Source of the DNA: Anaerolineales bacterium UBA3082
GTDB taxonomy: Bacteria; Chloroflexota; Anaerolineae; UBA7937
Length of the DNA stretch: 14,897 nucleotides
Assembly (NCBI GenBank): GCA_002366595.1
Contig: DFBK01000091.1
Span: 1-14,897, forward strand
Direction of reading: 5' to 3'
This document shows, in pieces, positions 1 to 6,612 of this stretch. The position numbers and the translations under genes were made by a program. Every line of letters starts with the position of its first letter. Within the stretch, counting starts at the first letter, position 1. Below the pieces are notes generated by a model. It was not told the origin of the DNA, made no database searches, and was given only the letters and a program-made list of their open reading frames with translations.

Positions 1-1335
1 GCCTCCATGTAGAGCCAGACCGTTGAGTATGCCGCCCATAGCATGCTCTCTTACGCCGAAATGGAGGTTGCGACCTCCGAAATCGCTCTTGCTGATGGAG
101 CCATAGCCGGTTAGGTAGGTCTTATTTGATGGAGCCAGGTCCGCCGAGCCTCCTATCAATGTCGGTAGATAAGGGGCTATGGCGTTGAGCACCTTCCCGG
201 AGGCTGCGCGGGTGGCTATCTGATCGCCGGCCTTAAAAGTTGGTAGATGCTCAGTCCAGCCTCCTGGCAATTGGCCGGCCATTACTTGCCTCCAAAGGTC
301 TGCCAGATCTGGGTGTGCGCCGGCATATTCAGAGAATAGTTTTTGCCATCGAGTCTCCTCTCCTGCCCAGGCTGCTCTGCGCTCTTCGAAGTAGTCACGG
401 ACTGTCTGGGGTACCAGGAATGCGGGCTCCAGAGGCCAACCCATCTTCTCCTTCGTCAGACGGACCTCTTCCTCACCCAGAGGCGCACCATGAGCGGCAG
501 CCGTGTCCTCTTTGTTGGGGCTACCCTTGGCTATGTGAGTGTGACAGCGTATCAATGTGGGGCGCCGAAGTTCCTTTTGAGCCGAACGCAAGGCCCCAGC
601 AACGGCTTGCAGATCGTGCCCATCCACCTCCAAAACCAACCACCCATAGGCTTCGAACCTTTTGGTCACATCCTCGGTGAAGGTGAGGGCCGTACTCCCT
701 TCTATGGTGATTCTGTTGTCGTCGTAGAGGTAGATTAGCTTGCTCAAGCCCAAGTGACCAGCTATGGAGGCAGCCTCGTGGGAGATGCCCTCCATCAGGT
801 CCCCATCGCTGACGATGCCATAGGTATAGTGATCTACGATGGGGTAGCCATCGCGGTTGAATAGTCGTGCCAAGAAGCGCTCCGCGATGGCCATACCTAC
901 TCCGTTGGCGAACCCCTGTCCCAAGGGACCAGTAGTGGTCTCCACACCTGGCGTCAAGCCATACTCCGGGTGCCCCGGGGTGATGCTTCCCCATTGCCTA
1001 AAATTCTTCAACTGGCTCATAGGAAGATCGTATCCGGATAGATGGAGCAAACTGTATAGCAGCATGGAGCCGTGTCCGGCCGAAAGGAGGAAGCGGTCCC
1101 GATCCGGCCATTGGGGGTTGGCCGGGTGGTGCTTCAAGAATCGGCTCCACAGCACATAAGCCGCCTCGGCCATCCCCATAGGCATACCCGGGTGACCAGA
1201 GTTAGCCTTTTGCACTGCGTCCATCGCTAGCGCTCTAATGGTATTGACAATAGTTCGATCTAACTCACTCCCTGGCTTTGGTCCATCGGTCGGCATCTGG
1301 CTTCCACTTTGGTTTCTCTCTTTGTCATCGCTCAT
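1..1335 (-). CDS. tkt: transketolase, 3' end outside the window
   Basis: Transketolase is the thiamine-diphosphate enzyme that moves two-carbon ketol units between sugar phosphates in the cytosolic non-oxidative pentose phosphate or Calvin-type pathway. The minus strand reads open for 445 codons from ATG at 1335 to the window edge; the family is usually about 650-670 residues, so roughly two thirds is present. Visible family blocks, in order, are SGHPGMPMGMAEAAYVLW near residue 46, GHGSMLLYSLLHLSGYDL, GPLGQGFANGVGMAIAE, the diphosphate/Mg site SDGDLMEG with the downstream DDNRITIEG, then in the second (Pyr) domain GGSADLAPSNKT and FGVREHAMGG near the edge. The start is the first in-frame ATG, with a weak GAGGTT Shine-Dalgarno sequence upstream. 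No lesion is seen. A promoter is placed at 1481-1509. The identification is secure; only the C-terminal domain is unseen. Confidence 0.97.
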   Translation of the reverse strand, partial: MSDDKERNQSGSQMPTDGPKPGSELDRTIVNTIRALAMDAVQKANSGHPGMPMGMAEAAYVLWSRFLKHHPANPQWPDRDRFLLSAGHGSMLLYSLLHLSGYDLPMSQLKNFRQWGSITPGHPEYGLTPGVETTTGPLGQGFANGVGMAIAERFLARLFNRDGYPIVDHYTYGIVSDGDLMEGISHEAASIAGHLGLSKLIYLYDDNRITIEGSTALTFTEDVTKRFEAYGWLVLEVDGHDLQAVAGALRSAQKELRRPTLIRCHTHIAKGSPNKEDTAAAHGAPLGEEEVRLTKEKMGWPLEPAFLVPQTVRDYFEERRAAWAGEETRWQKLFSEYAGAHPDLADLWRQVMAGQLPGGWTEHLPTFKAGDQIATRAASGKVLNAIAPYLPTLIGGSADLAPSNKTYLTGYGSISKSDFGGRNLHFGVREHAMGGILNGLALHGG

Positions 1336-1480
1336 AAGACAACCTCAATTACTCTCGTCTTGGCTCTTGGCAAGGCTGAATAGGCGTCATCGCTTCTACT
1401 ATCAACTACCAGATGTGGTTGCTTTCGCCCCACGTTCTGCATATAGACGGCAAACACTGAACTCTATGTGTTTCACTGCC

Positions 1481-1509
1481 AGTGTACTCCAAGACGAAGA
1501 CGCCGTCAA
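1481..1509 (-). promoter_or_regulatory. promoter for transketolase gene
   Basis: On the minus strand, TTGACG (1509-1504) and TACACT (1486-1481) are separated by 17 bp. The predicted start near 1474 gives a leader of about 140 nt before the transketolase ATG. The elements match sigma-70 consensus 5/6 and 4/6. It lies just downstream, in the direction of transcription, of a minus-strand terminator at 1559-1589, which fits a unit boundary. Confidence 0.6.
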
Positions 1510-1558
1510 TCCAAATCAGAAAATCACGACGTCGTCGGTTCGATTGGTTCTCGGAACG

Positions 1559-1589
1559 AAAAAGGCCGTAAGGGAATCGCCTTGCGGCC
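1559..1589 (-). terminator. rho-independent terminator, minus strand
   Basis: Arms 1564-1573 and 1580-1589 pair over 10 bp (one G-T wobble) around a 6-nt loop. On the minus strand the stem is followed at once by five T (1563-1559). It would end a minus-strand transcript coming from 1600-2280, where no clear gene was recognised, and insulate the transketolase promoter. Confidence 0.7.
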
Positions 1590-2018
1590 ATCTGGGTTCA
1601 CCGGGCCTAGTACTTGCACATGAGGCTCCTTAGTTAACTGGCCGTGCGCAGCCCATGCTCGAATTTCCGGGTCGGTCATAGGTTTCGACCCAAGAGGAAG
1701 CCGGCCCCCCTGCCTCTAGAGAGATGCCGCTTTCTCTAATAGGTCCCCATCGCTGACGTTGGTGCCCGCGGAGCGTAGAAGGATGACCAGGGCCATGCTT
1801 GGCTTCAAGTCGGATGATGAGGCGGAGAAGTCAAACCACCTTTGGGTCGTGAGCACTCCTGTAAGGTAGATGCGTTGAGGGAATCCCGACTAAAAGCCAC
1901 GCGACCCTGCGGTCTCTTGTCGGGGAAGGATGAATATGCTATGTGGTTTCTTGCTCGTTCTGGCTGTGGTTGGTAGTTAGAATAGCGAGAACTTCCAGGA
2001 GCAGCGGCTTTGATATCG
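1590..2018. other. intergenic stretch with no recognised gene
   Basis: No recognisable protein is found on either strand. The best coding-like stretch is a minus-strand open frame ending with TAG at 1718-1716 and running back to a stop near 1908 (about 58 codons). Its codons are plausible, but there is no clear start, no Shine-Dalgarno sequence and no family resemblance, apart from a short stretch identical in DNA to part of the transketolase gene (see findings). It may be gene debris. Confidence 0.4.
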
Positions 2019-2055
2019 GACTAAGGCATCGGGATTCTGGTCCGGTGCCTTAGTC
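2019..2055. repeat. long perfect-type hairpin
   Basis: Positions 2019-2032 pair with 2042-2055 over 14 bp with a single T-G wobble, leaving a 9-nt loop. Neither side carries a T-run, so it is not a standard terminator. It sits in a stretch with no recognised gene. Confidence 0.6.
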
Positions 2056-2239
2056 ATTCATGTCGGTGATCGAGGGGCGTTCCTTTCCGGGGCGCGATGG
2101 CCGACTTCTGACGTGCCAGAATCTGGGCCTTCGTCAGTTTTATCTTGGTGACGTGCAGAATCTCTTCAGAGACGGGTTCACGCACTACGGGAATACTACC
2201 TCCCCTGACCTGATTCCGGCGTCAATATCCGCTCCAGTT

Positions 2240-2280
2240 CTTGAAAAGGTGCGGCTTTTTCAAGGTCCACAGGACTTTTT
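2240..2280 (+). terminator. double hairpin with T-run, plus strand
   Basis: CTTGAAAA (2240-2247) pairs with TTTTCAAG (2257-2264). Directly after it, GTCC (2265-2268) pairs with GGAC (2272-2275), followed by TTTTT at 2276-2280. It looks like a plus-strand terminator facing the tRNA terminator on the other strand. If real, it ends an unidentified plus-strand transcript from 2020-2240. A 76-codon ORF at 2060-2290 there looks non-coding. Confidence 0.4.
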
Positions 2281-2283
2281 GTC

Positions 2284-2318
2284 AAAATAGAAAGGGCTCT
2301 CCGGCGACGAGAGAGCCC
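2284..2318 (-). terminator. terminator of the tRNA-Cys/tRNA-Leu unit
   Basis: GGGCTCTC (2294-2301) and GAGAGCCC (2311-2318) form a perfect 8-bp stem with a 9-nt loop. On the minus strand it is followed by TTTCTATTTT (2293-2284). It lies about 30 bp past the 3' end of tRNA-Leu, which is the expected place for the unit's terminator. Confidence 0.85.
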
Positions 2319-2350
2319 ATCACCACTTGGCTACAACATGTTGTGCTCTG

Positions 2351-2434
2351 TGGGGCGGGCGGGATTCGAACCCGCACGGAGTATTACTCCAGCGGATTTT
2401 AAGTCCGCAGCGTATACCGTTTCGCCACCGCCCC
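2351..2434 (-). tRNA. tRNA-Leu, anticodon TAA
   Basis: The minus strand folds as a class II tRNA. It has a 7-bp acceptor GGGGCGG/CCGCCCC, a D arm closed by GCG/CGC, an anticodon stem GCGGA/TCCGC around CTTAAAA (anticodon TAA, reading UUA/UUG), a long variable arm GGAG-TAAT-ACTCC typical of tRNA-Leu, and a T arm with TTCGAAT. The discriminator base is A and a full CCA is not encoded. It lies 65 bp after tRNA-Cys in the same transcript direction. Confidence 0.96.
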
Positions 2435-2499
2435 AGGAGATGATAGTAAATGGGCGATAGCCTCATTTTGTCTCCCAGCTATCGGCTCTACAGCCGTAG

Positions 2500-2572
<73 letters not shown>

Positions 2573-2621
2573 CTGAGAAACGAACCTTTGTTTAAGCCTT
2601 TCTCTCTTCTTACTATCCTTT

Positions 2622-2670
2622 CCTTCGGATGCTGCCCTTCGGTCCTGAGGGATCTCAGGGTCCCGAACAC
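2622..2670. repeat. hairpin repeat, copy A
   Basis: The sequence starts with CCTTCGGATGCTG (2622-2634). A hairpin follows: TTCGG (2638-2642) with CCGAA (2663-2667), and inside it CCTGAG (2644-2649) with CTCAGG (2654-2659), ending in GAACAC. It shares the 5' block CCTTCGGATGCTG, the CTGAG/CTCAG core and the CGAAC ending with the 37-bp element at 9817-9853. It lies in the leader of the tRNA unit. Confidence 0.55.
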
Positions 2671-2724
2671 ATGATAGGGACCGATTTCCACAATCGATCT
2701 AGAGATGCCACAAAACTCGGCTCG

Positions 2725-2754
2725 ATTATATCAGGGAAGAGAATTCTCAAACAA
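2725..2754 (-). promoter_or_regulatory. proximal promoter of the tRNA unit
   Basis: On the minus strand, TGATATAAT gives an extended -10 (TATAAT at 2730-2725) with a weak -35 TTGTTT (2754-2749) at 18 bp. The predicted start near 2718 gives a 145-nt leader before tRNA-Cys. A 10-bp palindrome GAGAATTCTC lies in the spacer. Confidence 0.5.
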
Positions 2755-2801
2755 TCTATCTAGATCTAGACGCTGTCATAGGACAATATTAATCTATTAA
2801 A

Positions 2802-2831
2802 ATTATACACTTGACAGGTTGTTTTTGTCAA
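2802..2831 (-). promoter_or_regulatory. distal consensus promoter toward the tRNA unit
   Basis: On the minus strand, TTGACA (2831-2826) and TATAAT (2807-2802) are both perfect consensus at 18-bp spacing. TTGACA also occurs on the plus strand at 2811-2816, so the spacer region is an inverted repeat (TTGACA...TGTCAA). It is the upstream member of a tandem pair with the -10 at 2725-2730. Confidence 0.7.
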
Positions 2832-2840
2832 CCGGTTTAG

Positions 2841-3357
2841 CAGAGGGTGCTGAAAAAGGGACACCCTTTGTCAGATGGGGACTGGTGTAGACTAAGGCTG
2901 GTAGATTGGGGATCGAGGCAGCTGGAGAGAGGGCAAGGATGGCCAGACAGCGCTTTTACGAAAAGTATCCTGTGGGAAAGGAGATAGGTACTCATTCCTT
3001 CTTCGGGGAGTTCGTCTATGAACAGATAGTTCCCCGGGATCACTTCCTGATGAAACTGAACCAGGTGGTGAAGTGGGAGCGGCGGACGAAGAGGTTGATC
3101 CGCTACTACCGGGCCAGGGTAAGGTAGGTCGACCTCCCTATGCCCCGGTGGTCTTGCTAAAGATGCTGTTTATCTCCTATTTATACGACCTCTCGGAGCG
3201 ACAGGCCGAGGAGGCGGTGAGCTACAACTTGGTGCCCAAGGCTTTCATAGGGCTGCGGGTGGATGAGCGGGCCCCTGATGCCACTACGCTGAGCGTCTTC
3301 AAGCGGCGGTTCTTGGAGGGGATTTTCCAGGAGGTTCTGGTTATGGCTCAATGGTAA
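2841..3357 (+). pseudogene. IS5/IS1182-type transposase, frameshifted and truncated
   Basis: This is the N-terminal part of a DDE transposase of the IS5/IS1182 kind. Residues from ATG 2939 read RQRFYEKYPVGKEIG, PRDHFLMKLNQVV and LIRYYR. The frame then breaks near 3105-3125 (RVR-stop), and the adjacent frame continues with GKVGRPPYAPVVLLKMLFIS, LSERQAEEAV and DATTLSVFKRRF, a conserved N-terminal pattern of this family. The reading stops at 3357, well before the catalytic DDE core, so the 3' part is deleted. A likely left terminal inverted repeat, GAGGGTGCTGAAAAAG, begins at 2843; no right end is seen. A TTG at 2906 is an alternative start, but ATG 2939 has a GGAGAGAG sequence upstream. The copy is inactive. 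Confidence 0.8.
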
Positions 3358-3459
3358 CCTTTCGTTCAAAACCCGCTTCCATCTATTCCGCCTTCTTTCT
3401 ACCCGCTTTGGAGATAGAATAGCGGACAATTCAGATGTTAAACGACACCAAGCGTCACC

Positions 3460-3488
3460 TTGACACCTCTACCCTTTTGCTATAGTAT
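3460..3488 (+). promoter_or_regulatory. promoter of the inositol phospholipid cluster
   Basis: TTGACA (3460-3465) and TAGTAT (3483-3488) are separated by 17 bp, a near-consensus sigma-70 promoter. The predicted start is near 3495, about 29 nt before the ino1 start codon. The about 100 bp between the IS remnant and this promoter shows nothing recognisable. Confidence 0.8.
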
Positions 3489-3523
3489 AAGTTGTCAAAA
3501 TAAGAGAAGGAGGTCAAGGGAAA

Positions 3524-4591
3524 TTGAGCAAGGTTAAGGTGGCTATCATCGGGGTAGGAAACTGCGCCTCTGCCCTAGTGCAGGGGGTACATTTCTATCG
3601 TCAGGCCCAGGAGGATGAGTTCGTCCCCGGGCTCATGCATGTTGCTTTGGGAGGTTATCACATAAGCGATATCGAGTTCGTCGCTGCCTTCGACGTCAAC
3701 TCCAATAAAGTGGGTAAGGATCTCTCTGAAGCGATCTTCACCCCGCCCAACAACACCTACAAGTTCGCCGAAGTCCCCCATATGGATGTCCCCGTCTCCC
3801 GGGGGATGACTCACGATGGGTTAGGGAAATACCTTAAGCAAGTGATCACTAAGGCTCCTGGCCCTACCTCCAATATCGTTCAGATCCTCAAGGAGACGGA
3901 AACGGATGTGGTGGTCAATTTTCTGCCTGTGGGCAGCGAGATGGCTACCAAGTGGTATGTGGAGCATATCCTGGAGGCGGGCTGCGGCCTAGTTAACTGT
4001 ATCCCCGTCTTCATCGCCAGAGAGAGGTATTGGCAAGAGCGTTTTGAGGGGAGAAACCTGCCTCTTATAGGAGATGATATCAAATCCCAGGTGGGAGCCA
4101 CCATCGTCCATCGGGTTCTCGCTCGGCTCTTCCGTGAGCGGGGGGTGAGGCTGGAACAGACTAGCCAACTGAACGTGGGCGGCAATATGGATTTCTACAA
4201 CATGTTGGAAAGGGCCCGCCTAGAGTCGAAGAAGATCTCCAAAACCAACGCCGTGACCAGTCAACTGGATTACGACATCGGTAAGAAAAACATCCATATC
4301 GGCCCCTCTGACTACGTGGCCTGGCTAGAAGATCGTAAGTGGGCCTATATCCGCTTGGAGGGGCGAAGTTTCGGCGGTGTGCCTTTGAACATAGAATTGA
4401 AATTGGAAGTTTGGGACTCTCCTAACTCTGCGGGAGTGGTGATCGATGCCATACGTTGCTGCAAACTGGGGCTGGACCGAGGCTTAGGGGGTACTCTCGT
4501 CGCCCCCTCAGCCTATTTCATGAAATCGCCCCCCGTGCAGTTCACCGATGACGAAGCGCGAAGGAGGCTAGAGGAGTTCATCGCTGGATAG
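3524..4591 (+). CDS. ino1: inositol-3-phosphate synthase
   Basis: This enzyme converts glucose 6-phosphate to inositol 3-phosphate with NAD+ as internal redox cofactor. The 355-residue protein is full length for the prokaryotic (actinobacterial/archaeal) type. It starts with the Rossmann loop VAIIGVGNCAS (glycines 10 and 12). It also has FDVNSNKVGKDLSEAIF, VVNFLPVGSEMATKWY, NCIPVFIA, the family signature GDDIKSQVGATIVHR, and LNVGGNMDFYNM. The start is TTG at 3524, chosen because AGAAGGAGGTC (3506-3516) sits 8-9 nt upstream and no in-frame ATG is better placed. It is the first gene of a plus-strand cluster with a GT4 glycosyltransferase and a CDP-alcohol phosphatidyltransferase, which points to inositol phospholipid synthesis. 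A role in making an inositol-based compatible solute is possible but less well supported by these neighbours. Confidence 0.95.
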   Translation: MSKVKVAIIGVGNCASALVQGVHFYRQAQEDEFVPGLMHVALGGYHISDIEFVAAFDVNSNKVGKDLSEAIFTPPNNTYKFAEVPHMDVPVSRGMTHDGLGKYLKQVITKAPGPTSNIVQILKETETDVVVNFLPVGSEMATKWYVEHILEAGCGLVNCIPVFIARERYWQERFEGRNLPLIGDDIKSQVGATIVHRVLARLFRERGVRLEQTSQLNVGGNMDFYNMLERARLESKKISKTNAVTSQLDYDIGKKNIHIGPSDYVAWLEDRKWAYIRLEGRSFGGVPLNIELKLEVWDSPNSAGVVIDAIRCCKLGLDRGLGGTLVAPSAYFMKSPPVQFTDDEARRRLEEFIAG

Positions 4592-4604
4592 AAGGAGCAA
4601 CGCC

Positions 4605-4790
4605 ATGCCCTTGGCCCTAAAGACCCCCTTCCCTGACGAGACTATACCGTTACGTTGAGAAGGGGGTGTATCTAGTAACCTATGGGCCCTTTCTGGGGCT
4701 CATCTTCCTGGCCCAACACCTGCCCTTGAAAGCGGCCTATCGCATAGCCTCTCTGGTAGGTGACTTGCTATTCCTTCTCTGGTGTCGGAG
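4605..4790 (+). pseudogene. remnant of a lipid acyltransferase gene (PatA/LpxL-like)
   Basis: An ATG at 4605 with a good Shine-Dalgarno sequence (GAAGGAG, 4591-4597) starts MPLALKTPFPDE, but this frame stops at 4656-4658. The +1 frame then reads RLYRYVEKGVYLV, GPFLGLIFLAQHLP and LKAAYRIASLVGDLLFLLW, ending in CRRR. This resembles the N-terminal membrane-proximal part of LpxL/HtrB/PatA-type acyltransferases. After about 4790 the sequence passes straight into the start of the glycosyltransferase gene, so the catalytic HX4D region and the remaining ~230 residues are gone. The frame itself runs to a stop at 4822-4824. In mycobacteria, patA sits between pgsA1 and pimA, which is the reason for naming it. 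The identification rests on a short, low-complexity segment. Confidence 0.6.
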
Positions 4791-4795
4791 AAGAG

Positions 4796-5929
4796 ATGAA
4801 GATAGCCTTAGTCTCTCCCTATGATTACACCGTCCCCGGTGGGGTAACCAAACATATCTTCTACCTGGACAAACACCTCCGAAGGCTAGGTCATGAGGTG
4901 AGGATCTTGGCCCCTTGCTCCGAGGGGGAAGCGCTTGAGGAACACGTCATCAGTGTGAGTGGCAATGTGATCTCCGTCCCCTTCAGCGGCTCGAAGGCGC
5001 GCATCACCCTCTCGCCTCGCGTCTATAGTCGAGTGAAGAAGATCCTTCAACAAGAACGGTTCGATATCGTCCATATCCATGAGCCTCCTGCCCCAGCCTT
5101 GCCTTTAATAGTTCTCCGTCATTCGAAGAGCGTGAATGTGGGCACTTTCCACGCCTATAGGGATTCCTCTGCTGGTTACCAATACGGCAAGCGGATATTT
5201 AAGCCCATCTTCGCCAAACTGGACGGCAAGATAGCGGTCTCAGAAGCGGTGCGCGATTATATAAGCAGATATTTCCCCGGCGAATATGTGGTCATCCCCA
5301 ACGGCATAGACCTGGAGCGGTTGGGAGCCCGAGTAGAGCGCTTCTCCAAGTACGCTGCTGGGGGGCCAAATATCCTTTTCGTGGGGCGTCTAGAGAAGAG
5401 GAAGGGGTTTAAGTATCTCTTAGGTGCTTTTCCCTATGTGAAAGAGGAGTTTCCAGGAGCCCGACTCATAGTAGTGGGAGCCTACGATAAAAAGGACAAA
5501 GCCCCCTATGTCCGTTTTGCGCGAAGAAAGCGGCTTAGGGGTATCCGTTTCATAGGGTATGTCCCGGATGAGGAACTGCCCCGCTACTATAGGAGTTGTG
5601 ATCTTTTCTGCGCCCCCTCCACGGGCTTCGAATCTTTCGGCATGGTTCTTTTGGAGGCTATGGCTTCCGGAGTGGCCATCGTCGCCTCCGATATCGTTGG
5701 CTACCGCACCGTGCTCACAAACGAAGTGGAGGGCCTCCTAGTTGAGCCGGAGAACGAGATAACCCTGGCTCAGGCGATCATCCGCCTTCTCAAGGAGCCG
5801 GACCTGAGGCGTAGGATGGGTGAGAAAGGGTTGACCAAAGCGGAGGGCTACTCCTGGAACCGGGTGACCCAGCGGATTCTGGACTACTACCAAGAGGTTT
5901 TGGAGAAGAAGAGGAGGGAAGCGGCGTGA
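4796..5929 (+). CDS. GT4 glycosyltransferase, PimA-like phosphatidylinositol mannosyltransferase
   Basis: This is a GT-B fold retaining glycosyltransferase that probably transfers mannose from GDP-mannose to an inositol phospholipid on the inner face of the membrane. Starting at ATG 4796 the protein has 377 residues, the usual PimA size. It shows MKIALVSPYDYTVPGGV with the acceptor-side PGGVTKH at 14-20, HIHEPPAP near 94, GTFHAYRD, NGID near 169, and the donor-site GRLEKRKG near 197. The GT4 E-x7-E motif is E279-S-F-G-M-V-L-L-E287. The C-terminal amphipathic KKRR tail fits membrane attachment. An in-frame ATG at 4760 would add 12 residues from acyltransferase debris; 4796 is preferred because MKIALVSPY is the family start and GGAG lies at 4787. 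It overlaps the next gene by 4 bp. The acceptor is inferred from context only. Confidence 0.88.
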   Translation: MKIALVSPYDYTVPGGVTKHIFYLDKHLRRLGHEVRILAPCSEGEALEEHVISVSGNVISVPFSGSKARITLSPRVYSRVKKILQQERFDIVHIHEPPAPALPLIVLRHSKSVNVGTFHAYRDSSAGYQYGKRIFKPIFAKLDGKIAVSEAVRDYISRYFPGEYVVIPNGIDLERLGARVERFSKYAAGGPNILFVGRLEKRKGFKYLLGAFPYVKEEFPGARLIVVGAYDKKDKAPYVRFARRKRLRGIRFIGYVPDEELPRYYRSCDLFCAPSTGFESFGMVLLEAMASGVAIVASDIVGYRTVLTNEVEGLLVEPENEITLAQAIIRLLKEPDLRRRMGEKGLTKAEGYSWNRVTQRILDYYQEVLEKKRREAA

Positions 5930-6504
5930 TAAGCAGATGGGCTCGCCGGTGGACAGAAGGGGTCTTCAACCTCTGTGCTCGCCCCCTCCACAGATTGGGT
6001 ATCTCCCCCAACATGTTGACTGTGGCGGGCCTGGTCACCACCCTGGGTGCGGCCGCCCTTCTGGCCTTCGGCTACCAACGGCCTGGAGGGGCAGTCATCA
6101 TCCCGGCCAGCCTTTTCGACGCCTTGGACGGGGCGCTGGCCCGCCTGGGGGACCAGAAGAGCTCCTATGGCGCCTTTCTCGATTCCACCTTAGACCGCTG
6201 GGCGGAGATCGCTCTCTATCTGGGCCTCCTTTGCTGGTACATCCAGCGAGGGGCAAAATTAGAGATCGTCCTCATCTACCTCACCATTGCTGGCTCCCTC
6301 ATGGTCTCCTACACCCGGGCCCGAGCCGAGGGGGTGGGGATCGAATGCAGGGTAGGGCTCTTCACCCGCGCCGAGCGCATCCTCACCCTCATCGCCGGGC
6401 TCCTCTTGCAACTGATGCCTTGGGCCTTGGGAATCCTGGCCCTCTTCACCAACATCACTGCCGTGCAACGGCTCTGGCACGTGCGCCAAGCGACAAAGAA
6501 GTAG
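5926..6504 (+). CDS. CDP-alcohol phosphatidyltransferase, probable phosphatidylinositol phosphate synthase
   Basis: This is an integral membrane enzyme that joins a CDP-activated diacylglycerol to an alcohol. With ino1 upstream, the likely acceptor is inositol 3-phosphate, giving phosphatidylinositol phosphate as known for mycobacterial PgsA1. The full CDP-alcohol signature is present: D68-G-x2-A72-R73-x8-G82-x3-D86-x3-D90, with D65 preceding it. Hydrophobic helices lie near residues 31-50, 95-107, 112-127 and 150-175. SYTRARAEGVGI (about 127-138) matches the actinobacterial-type enzymes. The length of 192 residues is normal. The start GTG at 5926 overlaps the glycosyltransferase stop (GTGA), which indicates translational coupling. 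A phosphatidylglycerophosphate synthase is the main alternative; context favours the inositol enzyme. No dedicated PIP phosphatase is seen nearby. Confidence 0.9.
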   Translation: MISRWARRWTEGVFNLCARPLHRLGISPNMLTVAGLVTTLGAAALLAFGYQRPGGAVIIPASLFDALDGALARLGDQKSSYGAFLDSTLDRWAEIALYLGLLCWYIQRGAKLEIVLIYLTIAGSLMVSYTRARAEGVGIECRVGLFTRAERILTLIAGLLLQLMPWALGILALFTNITAVQRLWHVRQATKK

Positions 6505-6541
6505 CGGCGGGGCAAGAGTAGCCGAAGTGACCTCACATTAA

Positions 6542-6571
6542 GTGGTGTCAGGATCTAGATCCTGACACCAC
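6542..6571. repeat. perfect 30-bp palindrome between convergent operons
   Basis: Positions 6542-6556 are the exact reverse complement of 6557-6571, centred on CTAG, with no loop bases. It lies between the stop codons of two convergent genes (6504 and 6613). Neither flank has a T-run, so a bidirectional terminator or transcript-stabilising hairpin is possible but not typical. Confidence 0.85.
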
Positions 6572-6612
6572 AGGGAAACGGTTCGCTACGCATCATCTGC
6601 TATTTATTCGCC

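Noticed and set aside
1406..1591. 61-codon minus-strand ORF upstream of transketolase
   Set aside because: It contains the transketolase promoter and part of a terminator hairpin and has arginine-rich, non-family composition.
2060..2290. 76-codon plus-strand ORF after the 2019-2055 hairpin
   Set aside because: No Shine-Dalgarno sequence, no family resemblance, and it runs through a terminator-like double hairpin; it looks like a chance open frame.
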